This document shows, one piece after another, positions 1 to 9,418 of a DNA stretch of 64,000 nt; positions within the stretch are counted from its first letter, which is position 1; the number at the start of each line of letters is the position of its first letter. Origin of the DNA: Chlorella sorokiniana. Taxonomy: Eukaryota > Chlorophyta > Trebouxiophyceae > Chlorellales > Chlorellaceae. Location of the stretch: contig CP084619.1 of assembly GCA_025917655.1 (NCBI GenBank), forward strand, positions 1,116,001 through 1,180,000. Reading direction: 5' to 3'. Made by a program: the position numbers and the translations under genes. The notes beneath the pieces are model-generated. The model was not told where the DNA came from. It saw nothing but the letters and a program-made list of their open reading frames with translations, and made no database searches.

Positions 1-217
1 GCAGCACCAGGTCTTTGCCAGGCGCGCAGCGCCCGACAAGGATCCCGACCTGCAGGCAGGACAGAGGGGTCCAAAGCGCTAAAAATTGGATGCTATAAGG
101 GTGAAGCAGGATGCAGGCCGAATGTCGTCGCCCACGCACCTCTGCAGCCACTCTCGACTGCACGCGGCCTTCTGCATATTGCTGGATGGTTTCATCCACT
201 TGAACTGATCTGCCCAT
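1..217 (-). CDS. ODR4: ODR4-like protein, N-terminal part (runs off left edge)
   Basis: Two exons are visible on the minus strand. Exon 1 (217 down to 140) encodes 26 residues starting MGRSVQVDETIQQY and ends at a GTGCGT donor. Exon 2 (49 down to 1) follows a CTGCAG acceptor and reads VGILVGRCAPGKDLVL before the window ends. This order closely resembles the start of the ODR4 family: human ODR4 begins MGRTYIVEET and soon has a GLLIGQ...KDYV segment. ODR4 is an ER-membrane protein known to partner the UFM1 protease UFSP2. Only about 42 residues are seen, so the family call rests on this N-terminus. The start is the first ATG upstream of the conserved segment. It diverges from the N-acetylglutamate synthase gene with 149 bp between the two start codons. 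Confidence 0.68.
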   Translation of the reverse strand, partial: MGRSVQVDETIQQYAEGRVQSRVAAEVRGRRHSACILLHPYSIQFLALWTPLSCLQVGILVGRCAPGKDLVL

Positions 218-366
218 CGTACAAAATGGCGTGATGTGCGTTCAGGGGCCACAGTTCAGACCAGATGCCGGGACAGAGTGTACAGCGTGGCCTCTTCTCC
301 TTGTGGCCCCTTGACCCCCTGCTGCCTATTCAAAGAAATCGATGGGATCGATGTAAATTTCGAACG
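218..366. promoter_or_regulatory. Short bidirectional promoter, ODR4-like / NAGS
   Basis: These 149 bp separate two divergent start codons (217 minus, 367 plus). They must hold both 5' leaders and any shared promoter. I see no obvious TATA box. Confidence 0.45.
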
Positions 367-3300
367 ATGGCTGCGGCCCTAGCCTCCACCACGGCGTTGA
401 GGTCCAGCCCTCCTGGACTTCACGCAGCAGGGGCCCGTCCAGGAGCAATCAAACCACCTGCATCCGACCCGCGCATACTTCGATGTCGCCCTACTTGCAC
501 CGCGCAGGGGGCTGCGGCGGCGCAAGGGCCCGGTGCACCGCCGGCGCTCTCGCCTGCGGCCTTCTCCGCGCTGCCGCGGGTGCTGCGGGAGCGTGACTAC
601 GGCGCCCTGGACCAGAGCCACTTCTCGCTGTTCGTGCAGTTCTTCCGCCAGGCGTCGCCGTACATTGAGGGGCACCGCGGGCGCACCTTTGTGCTGGCCA
701 TCCCGGGAGAGGTGCATCCGCTGCCAGCGAGCGCGTCACAGCCCTGGCAGGAGCATGGCACAGCCGCTGCAGGCTTCAACCGCTTGTATGCTCCGTCAGC
801 CTCCCTGTTGCACCTCTTCCTCTTTATATGATCGAAGATCGACACCACTGCCCCCGGGGCCCTTCCACACCCTGCGGGCAGGTGGTCGACCAAAAGGACG
901 TGCTGCACTCGCTGCTGGAAGACGTGGTGCTGCTGCACGGTGGGAGGAGCGCCGCTGGCGCAGGGCCCGCTGCGCCCAGTCGCCGCCGCTCTGTGCCATG
1001 CACAGCCCCGGCGTGCCACCCTGCCAGACCCCCTGGCACCTGGGAAGGGTGTGGTGGGTGCCACACAACGCTGCGGCTGCACCTGGCCCGCCAACTCCCG
1101 CTGCTCCCTGCACTGAGCTGTGCCGCCCTTCCGCCCCCGCCCCCTGGCACAGGCCTGGGCGCGAAGCTGGTGCTGGCGGTGGGGCGCGCGCCCCAGATCA
1201 ACCGCGTGGTGCTGGAGGCGGGGGGTGAGCCGCGGTACGAGGCCGGCTGCCGCGTCACCGGCGCCGCGGCGCTGCAGGCGGCAATACGGGCGGCGGGACA
1301 GGCGCGCATGGAGGTGGAGTCGCGGCTGTCCAAGGTGCGGCGAGGGCGTGTGCGGGGGTTGTGGCGGTGTCTGTGGGCGCACGGGCGGTGCTTCCGTGGC
1401 GAGGGCGTGCCAGCATGGCTGCTGTGCACGGGTGCCGACGGAAGCAAAGGGCACAGGGAGCTGCGCGCGCAAGGATGCCGGGATGGCGGCGGCTTGCAGA
1501 GACGCCACGACTGCGAGCTTGCTGGGCAGGCGTGCCTGCCAGCCTGCCTGGGCCGCTGTGCTCGAAACCCCCCCTCCCCCGGCTCCACAGGGCCCCGCGG
1601 TGACGGTGGTGCGCCGCCACAGCCGCGGCGGCGGCAGCGGCGACGGCGGCAGCGGCGGGGCCAGCCCTCGTACGCCCCTGCCCTCACAACCGTGTCTGGC
1701 AACTACGTGGCGGCCAAGCGCAAGGGGGTGGTGGGCGGGGTGGACTACGGCGCCACGGGGGTGGTGCGCTTTGTGCAGGCGGGGCGGTGCGGCGCCAGCT
1801 GGCGGAAGGCAACGTGGTGCTGCTGAGCAACCTGGGCTACTCGGCGGCGGGGGAGGTGCTCAACTGCGACATACACACAGGTGGGTGGGTGGAAGTATGG
1901 CGGTGCTGTGTGGGTGTGGGTGTGGGGAGGGAGGGGGAAGGCGGGGGCCGCTGCATGCCCTCTCCCTTCCGCGGTTGTTTAAGGAAGCGGGGGGCCTCCA
2001 CGTGTGCCGTCCTTTCGGTCAAATGTGCAGCTGTTGCGCGCCCCCCCCCCCACACACACACACACTACGCCGTCAACCGCTCCCCCAATGCAGTGGCTGC
2101 GCGCGCCGCCATCGACCTGGCCGCCGACAAGCTCATCCTGGTGACCAGCCCCGACAGCCAGCCGCTGGAGCTGCCGCTTTGGCTGCCGCTGTCGGACGCG
2201 GAGGGGCTGCTGGCGCGCATGGCGCCCCCGGGCAGGAGCAGGCGCTGCTGGAGGGGGAGCTGCAGCGGGGTGGGTGGGTGGTTGTGTGTGTGTGTGGGGG
2301 GGCTGAAGCGGGTGGGTGGTGGGGGAGGGCGCCTTTGGGTGAAGCTTCCGCTCATTCATCCTCCTTTCCTCAATCAGCACCCGCACCTGGCTGCAGGCTA
2401 CTCGAGCGGCAGCGAAGGCGGCAGCGGCTCCAACGGTGGCGGCGGCGGCGGCGCGCCGCCGCCGCCCCCTCCGGCGCCGACCTCGACTTCGACCGCTGGT
2501 GCGAGCTGGGCCTGCCCCCGCGCTGCTGGCCGCGTGCGCGGTGTGCCGCAGCGGCGTCAAGCGCGCGCACCTGGTGGACTGCCGCGTGGACGGCGGGCTG
2601 CTGCTGGAGCTGTACTCGCGCGACGGCGTGGGCTGCATGATCTCCACCGACTTCTACGAGGGCATCCGCCCCGCCGGCATGCAGGCGCGCACCCAGCCCG
2701 CCCCCAAGCGGCGTGCCGCCCCACGCCGCCCCCGCCCCGCCGCGCCCGCGCCCCGCCCGGGGTGTCGCTGTGGCCGCCGCGCGGCTCCAGGCTCCCCTGC
2801 GCTGCCTCCTCGCGTTCAGCCTGCACCCGGATGTGTACCCCGACACGCGCAACCCCCGCCCCCTCCACCTCCACCTCCTGCTGGGGAGCAGGATCTGGCC
2901 GCCGTCCAGGAGCTGCTGCGCCCGCTGGAGGAGCGAGGCGTGCTGGTCAAGCGCTCCGAGGAGCAGCTGCTCAGGTGGGAGGGGGCGGCAGGGGGAGCCG
3001 GTGCTGGTGGCGTGGGGAGGGCGGGCACATCCCCCAACCACTCCATCGCTCGGCACGGGGCGACGGCAGCCCGGCCCGCTGCTGTGCATGGCTTGCAAGT
3101 CCACGCACACCAGCTTGCCCCCCTTTGCCCGGCGCAGCGAGCTGCAGCACTTCACGGTGCTGGAGCGGGAGAGCAAGGTGCTTGGGTGCGCGGCGATGAA
3201 GCCGCTGGGGCGCAACGCCGAGGGCGCGCTGGTGGCTGAGCTGGCCGCCTTCTGCGTGCACCCCGCCTACCGCGGCGGCGGCAAGGGCGACAGCCTGCTC

Positions 3301-3867
3301 GAGTACTTGGGTGAGTGGTGCTGGAAACTGTGTGGGTGGGTGTGGGTGGGTGGGCGTTTGGAGGTGGGGGCTCAGGCGACCGTGCTCCCTGTGCCGCGCG
3401 CTCCCTCTGGGACCCTGCACGCCAAGCAAGCAACGCCGCTGTGGGTGGTGCTGGAGGAGAGCTGGCTGGCTGCGCAGTTTTGACGTGCACGCAGCACGCC
3501 TCGCCTGCGCTTTATTGCATCGCGAGCGACTCAAACGCTACCTGGCCCTGGTCGCTGCGATGCGCCGCCGCTGGACGATGACAGGGCCCCGGCAATACAC
3601 CTCAGCACAACGCGCTCTGTAGTGTCACTGACGCCCGCGGCCGCCGCTTGACTCCGATGTGCTGCAGAGGCCGACGCGGCGCAGCGCGGCATCCAGCGCC
3701 TCGTGCTGCTCACCACCCGCACTGCCGACTGGTTCGAGCAGCGCGGTTTCAAGCCCGCGGGGGCGGCGCACCTCAGCTCGCTGCTGCCCGACGAGCGGCG
3801 GCTCAAGATCGACCCCTCCCGCAACTCGCAGCTGTTCAGCAAGCTGGTGGCGGGAGCAAAGCTCTGA
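367..3867 (+). CDS. NAGS: N-acetylglutamate synthase (amino-acid N-acetyltransferase), plastid-type
   Basis: The product transfers acetyl from acetyl-CoA to glutamate, the first committed step of arginine synthesis. The ATG at 367 opens about 60 residues rich in Ala, Ser, Pro and Arg that resemble a plastid transit peptide. An amino-acid-kinase-like domain follows (SHFSLFVQFFRQASPYI, then LVLAVGRAPQINRVV, YVAAKRKGVVGGVDYGATG, NVVLLSNLGYS). The C-terminal GNAT domain has the acetyl-CoA loop in AFCVHPAYRGGGKGDSLL and ends with DWFEQRGFKPAG. This kinase-plus-GNAT order is that of ArgA-type plant and algal enzymes. Clear introns include 1335-1590 and 1881-2093. Near 1785 the frame slips by one missing base between VVRFVQAG and RRQLAEGNVV with no room for an intron. 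The stop is TGA at 3865-3867. Confidence 0.85.
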
Positions 3868-3921
3868 CGGTGGTCAGCGTGCCCCCTCCTGCACGGGTCG
3901 CCTCCCTCTGTACACTGATGT

Positions 3922-4566
3922 TTAGGACATTTGATTGATACTGATCCCCTGCTGGAATTGAGACCTAAGGAGGGAGAGGGGGCTGGGAGTGGCGCCGCGG
4001 TGCGTCGAGGGCGGAGCAGGGTGGTACCCTTGGAAGGTCTGCACTGTATTCTGATCGCAATCAGCCAGGCTCAATTGGGTCCCGACGGCGCAATCGTGTG
4101 GGCAAAGGTTTGAAGAGCCCGCAAGCGGCCTTCCCTCCCTCATGCGATGCAGCCTGCTTTGCCAGTCGTCGTTCATCAGCACCCGGGCCTGGGCCTCCTT
4201 CTGCCCCATCATCGTGCAACTCTTGCTGCCAGATTGCTCCTCGAATTTGAGAAAGGTTTCCCGGGTGCCCAAAGCACAGCTCTCGATCGGCAGCGCGTCC
4301 CAGCCGGCAGCTGACTGACCGCCCCCAGGGCCTCCCCAGCGTAAGGTCGGCCGTTCCTCACGGCACCTACCTGAGGTGGAGGCAATCACCGCTGGATGGG
4401 CCAACGGCGTGAGGCGGGCAGTGAGCGCGGGGCGGCCTGCAGACCCCCGCAGCGCGTGGAGGACGCCAGTGGACCTGCGAAGAGGATCGGACCATTTGCA
4501 AGCCTCACACAGGTGCGCCAGCGGGAGCCTTGCCGGGCAGCGAACCGACCGGCCCTGCAGCGGCAC
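3922..4566 (-). CDS. Possible small hypothetical gene, unrecognised
   Basis: An open minus-strand frame ends at 3922, tail to tail with NAGS. Its most protein-like part (about 4300 down to 4130) reads ETFLKFEEQSGSK then KEAQARVLMNDDWQSRLHRM, a charged helical stretch unlike its GC-biased surroundings. A possible 60-bp intron (4370-4311) has a good GTAGGT donor and a CAG acceptor and keeps the frame. Upstream, the same strand reads AKPCYSPNFKRNS around 4600, which may be an earlier exon. No convincing ATG was found for it. I recognise no family, and this could be chance coding on the antisense strand. Confidence 0.28.
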   Translation of the reverse strand: MPLQGRSVRCPARLPLAHLCEACKWSDPLRRSTGVLHALRGSAGRPALTARLTPLAHPAVIASTSGRCREERPTLRWGGPGGGQSAAGWDALPIESCALGTRETFLKFEEQSGSKSCTMMGQKEAQARVLMNDDWQSRLHRMREGRPLAGSSNLCPHDCAVGTQLSLADCDQNTVQTFQGYHPAPPSTHRGATPSPLSLLRSQFQQGISINQMS

Positions 4567-4732
4567 TGTTTCGTTTGAAGTTGGGGGAGTAGCAGGGCTT
4601 CGCTGCGTCCAATTTCACAGCCTGAACACCGCCGGGCACGTTGCCGGTGCAAGCATGCACGCTGCAGCAAGGGGGAGCCCTGCCCTTGATTTTTGGTTGT
4701 CAAGTGGGCACTGATCCAGCCCCGGGCGTCAC

Positions 4733-5170
4733 ATGTGCCCTCAAACCGCATTCAGCAGCAAGTTGGCGGCTGAAGTCAGCCGTGTTTGGCGCGCAGACGA
4801 GCCAGGGTGCTTAACAACGCCATCACGCTTCCGTGCCGCCGCTGTTGCGGCCGCAGTCTTTGAACCCAAGCTGCTCCTGGCTCCTCTGCAGGGCGTAGTG
4901 ACAGCAGCAACCGGGGCTGGGGTTACATTGGTGCTGCGTAGGGCCTTGACAGGCACGGGAATGGGAGCCTCTGGGCTGGGTCAGGTGAGCTCCCACGGGC
5001 CAACTGCTGCCGCTGCCGGGAAACCGTGGCTTTGCACTGCTGCAGGCCTGCAACCCCCAACCACACGCCCCTGCCATCCGAGTCACGCCACCAAGCCTGT
5101 GCCCTGCCTGCAGCCCACCGGCAAGGAAGGCTCCGTGACCGCAGCAGCAGCAGCCAGCAGCAGCGCCACC
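4733..5170 (+). other. Possible upstream exon or decayed carrier exon
   Basis: An open frame starts at ATG 4733 and stays open to 5254, including across a candidate intron (4985-5113, GTGAGC...CTGCAG). It contains GVVTAATGAG directly after CAG at 4891. This is strikingly like GVVGAATGAG at the start of the second carrier exon, also right after CAG at 5610. It may be a true first exon of the carrier gene or the remnant of an exon duplication. Its frame does not join simply to the downstream carrier frame. Confidence 0.35.
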
Positions 5171-7047
5171 ATGGCGCCCACCACCGCAGCAGTGGCAGCC
5201 CCGCCGGGCGCCGCCGCCCCCGCCGCCGCAGCCCGACCAGAAGCCGGCGCATGACGTGGTGGCGGGTGCCATGGCGCGCGCGGCCTCCCAGTCCACCATC
5301 CACCCTCTGGACACGATGAAAGTGCGGATGCAGGCCGGGCGCGGCGGCGCCAGCAGCAGCAGGGGGCCCGTCTTGCCGCCGCGGCAGGCGTCAGCGATGG
5401 AGCGGCGCCTGCTGGAAGTGCGGGGGCTGTACAAGGTGCGTGCTACTGGAGGCTCTACGCTGTGCCTAGACGCGGCGTCCCGGGATGGGGGTGCTGGCGT
5501 TGTGCTTGCTGCAAGGCTGAGCAGCGGCTGCCACCTGCGAGCTCGCCTAGCTGTTACCCTGGTTTCCGCATGGCCCAGCTGCCCACACCCGCTCCCACGC
5601 CTTGCGCAGGGCGTGGTGGGCGCGGCCACGGGCGCCGGCATCATCATCGGCACCTACTTTGCCTTCTACTCCACCACCAAGCGCTTCCTGCGCGAGCGCA
5701 CCGACATGAGCGACGGCGCCACCGCGTTCACCGCGGGCGCGGCGGCGGCGCTGGGCAGCAGCGTGGTCAAGGTGCCGCTGGCGGTGTGCATCCGCAGCGT
5801 GCAGGCGGGCGTGTACCGCAACGTCTTCCACGCCTCGTCCTCCATCGTCCAGGCCGCCGGCGTGCGCGGCCTCTTTACGGTGAGCGGCGCAGCCGTGGGC
5901 TTCTGTGTCAGCGGGTTCTCCGCTGGTCGCACTGCGCTGTGCACACTGGTGGCCATGTACGGCACATGCCTCCCCGCACTCTCCAAACCGCTCTTCACCC
6001 TTTGCTACCCTTCCTCTCCCCCTCGCTTCGATCCCTCCAGGGCTTCTTGCCCACCGTGCTGGAGGACGTTCCGGACATGGCGGTCAAGTTTGCGGTGTAC
6101 GAAACCATGCGCAACGTGCACGCGCGCCTCAACGGCGGCCGCTCCGCCAACGTGGCCGAGGACCTGATCATGGGTGGCGTGGCGGGGCGGCGGCGGCCGC
6201 CGCCACCACCCCGCTGGACGTGGTGAAGACGGTGATGATGTGCAGCGCGTCGTCCCGCCCCACCATCGTGTCGGCGGCGGCGGGCATCATGAAGGAGGGG
6301 CGGGGGCTGGCGCCCTTCTTCCGCGGGGTGGGGCCCCGCGCCCTCTCCAACGGCCTCAACTCCGCCATCTTCTTCTGCTTCTTCGAGGCCATACGCCAGG
6401 TGGGTGGGGCGTGCCATGAGCGGGGCGGGTCGGCTGCAGACCGCAACTCCCTGCTGCTGGGCGGCTGCCGCCCTCGCGCAGTGCGCTCCAAACTTGTCGC
6501 CTGGAGCCCCTTGTGCTGCCGCCTGACTCCTGCCTGCCCTCTCGGTGCCCGGCAGGTGCTGATCAAGAAGCAGCAGGAGCGCCTGCAGCCCCTGCAGCAG
6601 CAGCGGCGCGTGCAGCTCAAGCATGCGGCGGCACCTCAGCACGGGCTGGTGGCCGCGCCGGAGCTGCAGCCCGCCGCTTCGGCGGCCAGGCGGCCACAGG
6701 GCTCGCCCGCTGCCTGCCTGACGCTAGCGCTGCCGGCCCCGGCTGGCGTCGGCAGTAGACAGGGCGCGGGTTGCCCGCGTCTCTCCGTCACAACCTGCGG
6801 CTGTGCCACGCTGGGCCCACCCCAGCTGGGCAGCCGGCCACATGTTCCGCACCTGGCGCCGCCTGCTCCCCAGGCGGGCGCTGCCGTGCGCATTGCAATA
6901 GCTAGAGCGAGCGAGCTGCCGGGCGGGGCTGCGGGTGCGCTGAACACGCCTGCGCCCCCTCCAGATCCCCATCGTTCGGGGCCGCGCCAGTTGCCCGCCA
7001 ACCCCCGCCGCCATCGGTTTATCGTCCAGAACCGCTGTACCTCGTAA
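5171..7047 (+). CDS. Mitochondrial carrier family protein (SLC25), substrate unknown
   Basis: Exons encode a three-repeat solute carrier of an organelle inner membrane. Repeat 1 has the signature IHPLDTMKVRMQA, and repeat 3 has TTPLDVVKTVMM followed by FFRGVGPRALSNGLNSAIFF. Repeat 2 is degenerate (KVPLAVCIRSVQ), lacking the acidic and basic signature residues. Introns are visible at about 5437-5609, 5879-6041 and 6400-6555. The layout recalls S-adenosylmethionine carriers, but I cannot fix the substrate. A base appears missing near 6185, between LIMGGVAG and AAAAAATTPLDVV. The start is uncertain: ATG 5171 is a Kozak-like ACCATGG but needs a frame change near 5225, and ATG 4733 is an alternative. 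The last exon adds a long tail of low similarity ending at TAA 7045-7047. Confidence 0.72.
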
Positions 7048-7545
7048 CCCTTTCCCTTCCTTCATGTTGATGCCTCCAAAGCTTCATTCTATGATGAGCA
7101 CACACCGTCATGCCCGTACTGCATCGTACTGCGGATCTGTCGATCATCGCACACTGTGCCGCCTGCCTGCCGCTCCTTCCTCCCCCTTCTTCCTTCCGAA
7201 TGAACGCCAGGCACTTGAGCCACCCGTCTGACACTTTCCTTTGCCCACTCCTGACACCGCCGGTGCACCTCCGCCACCTTTTGACGCTCAGTTGTCCAGC
7301 TGTGTCCCCGTGTAACAGCACGGCAGACAAGGTTTACAGCGGCTGCTGCGCGGATTGTGTCCTGGGCGGGTTTGGGTTTCCAGCGTAGCAAGCCGGGGGA
7401 GGGTGCAAGCAGGGCGATGAGCAAGGGAACATTGTTGGGGTGAAGGGGTCAGCAGGATGTACAGGGGTGCTCAAAACTGGGGCTATCTGTGGCGGAGGTC
7501 ATACATGGCCTGCCGGACTTGGGGGGAGCGCACGGCAGCGCCCCG
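7048..7545. other. Convergent 3' flanks, no gene seen
   Basis: This is about 500 bp between the stops of the carrier gene (plus) and the MYB gene (minus). It has one TGTAA on the plus strand at 7312 and one TTACA (TGTAA on the minus strand) at 7334, possible poly(A) signals for the two genes. I see no coding region. Confidence 0.4.
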
Positions 7546-8764
7546 CTACAAGGGCGGGCGCGGGATGGGCAGCGGGCCTGGGCGTATCCCGGCTGCGCCC
7601 AGGGGCAGCCCAGCTGGCAGGCCTGCGCTGGTCGGCGCGCTGGGCGCCACCACCGCCGCCACAGCAGGGTTCTGCCCCGTGATGGGCAGCGACATGAAGG
7701 TGGGGCCGGGGCGGCGCCGCCCATGGCGCCGCTTGCGTCCATGGGCGCCGGCGTGACGGTGGTGATGTCGTGGATGGATGCGCGCCGCTTGTCCTTCTTG
7801 TTTTGAGAGTTGAGGCGGATGAAGTACTTCTGGGCGTGGCTGGCCACCTGCGGGGGGGGCTGCTGGTCCAACTGAGCAGACTGGGGCTGGCCCATGCGCA
7901 GCGGCCGCTGTGTGCTGCCGCGGAAATGGAAGGCGAGGCCTTGCCTGCGTGGGGGTGCGCGTGATGACAAAGTTGCGGGAGATGGAGCGCCAGTCGCCCT
8001 TGCCGTACTTGGCCAGCCCCATGAGGAAGAGGCGGTGCTCCTCCTCCGTCCACGGGATGCCCTTGCGCCGCTCCGTGTCCTGGCTCTTCACCTTGCGCTG
8101 CAGCTGCGCCACCGACAGCGCCTCCCGGGCACAGGGTAGTTGGGCAGCTGCACGCGGCCGCAGTCGATGGCCTTGAGGTCCTCCTGCGGCGCAAAGGGCG
8201 GCGCTCCAGCGGTGGTTGAGCGTCCAGGGAAACACGGGCGGTTGCAGGCAGGCAGCGAGGGGCGGCAAGGGGCTGCGCGGCAGGGCATCAGCGACGCAGC
8301 CTGCGGCACATGCTGGCCCGCCACGCCCAACTGCCACCTAAGCCCACCCCACGACCTTACCTCTAGCTGCTGATAGCGCCGCTGCACCGCTGCCAGGTCT
8401 TTGCGTGATAGTAGCGAGGCGCACTTCTCAAGGCTGCAGAGGGCAAAGCCGCCGAGCCTGTGAATTGCGTGGAACAGCGTGCAGCGGCCGACAGCACTGC
8501 AGTCGGTGCTGCGTAAGCGCAGTGAAGGGGGCTCTTTACCGGTCATTGTGCTCCCAAAACTGTGCTAGCGCGTTCTCAAACACCTTGTCCTCCTCGGTGC
8601 TGCGGCAAACAAAGCGGAGGAGGCGGCGGGGAGCAGGCTGGGTTAGCGTGCTGGGCGTAGCGCCGTATGATGGTTGCTTTAAAGCTCGCTCCATTGGCGG
8701 ATTCTCACCTCCACACCGCGTCCACGGGCGCTCCGCGAAGCGGAGGCCTGATGGCGGCTTGCAT
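7546..8764 (-). CDS. MYB-related transcription factor, DIVARICATA-like (SHAQKYF class)
   Basis: Five exons are supported. They are 8764-8709, 8599-8540, 8433-8361, 8183-7945 and 7847 to the stop at 7546. The first three build an N-terminal SANT/MYB repeat: [18 protein letters not shown], then [20 protein letters not shown]. After [12 protein letters not shown] comes the second repeat, [20 protein letters not shown] and [16 protein letters not shown], spliced to [14 protein letters not shown], the diagnostic SHAQKYF helix of DIV/I-box DNA-binding factors. It is expected to act in the nucleus. The intron 7944-7848 is GC-AG. Two one-base slips are needed, near 8130 and 7715. The start ATG at 8764 gives a short leader directly before the first tryptophan of repeat 1. 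Confidence 0.82.
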
Positions 8765-9418
8765 AGGCAACGGCTGCTGCGCTAATTGAACTGTTGAACA
8801 CAATAGGAAGCTCTGATAACAAACTCAAAGGCGGAAGTGAAGGTCGGGGCTGCTGACATGGGGATAAGGAACACGCCAGCTGCCTCATCGCAGGCGGCCA
8901 ACTCTCTTGTTGTCGTTCACACTGTATTCTTTCGGGGTGTAAGGGTGGCATTCCATGATAAAACGTCCCTGTCTTGCAGCCTGCACCTTGGACTGGAGCA
9001 GGCGACTTGCTGCCCGCGCCTGCATGAGGCAACCTGCTGCAGCCAACCTGGGCATGCGGCACCAAGGGAATATGGCATCAGCCGCATATTATGTTATGTT
9101 ATGTTGCATGGTTGTACTTGCAGGCTGTAATATATGGAACGCATGTACATACAAACATGTAAACATGTCAAGAAGTACAGAGCTGGGACGTCGGGACAAA
9201 GCAGCAGGGGCATGCTCTGCTGACGGTGCCAAGGCCACCAGGCAGAATGGCAGGTCAATAGCCATTCGAAGTGCGTGATAGGCCTTGGAGTGCAGCCAAG
9301 GAAGGCAGGAAAGTCAGCTGAGTTGAGCGTGGGCGATCCAGATCACCGGAAAGCCAAGGACACAGGGTCAGGTGCATGGGCAGCGCAGAGCTGCCGTGCT
9401 CCAGCAAGTCACCGGCGT
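8765..9418. other. Intergenic, MYB promoter side / kinase 3' flank
   Basis: About 650 bp of lower GC. It includes a short TTATG microrepeat (about 9090-9103) and ACATG/TGTAA runs near 9140-9165. I see no gene. It should hold the MYB promoter and the 3' flank of the receptor-like kinase. Confidence 0.35.

Noticed and set aside
597-1508. Long antisense open frames over the NAGS gene
   Set aside because: High GC makes stops rare in all frames. These show no domain and lie opposite clearly conserved coding exons.
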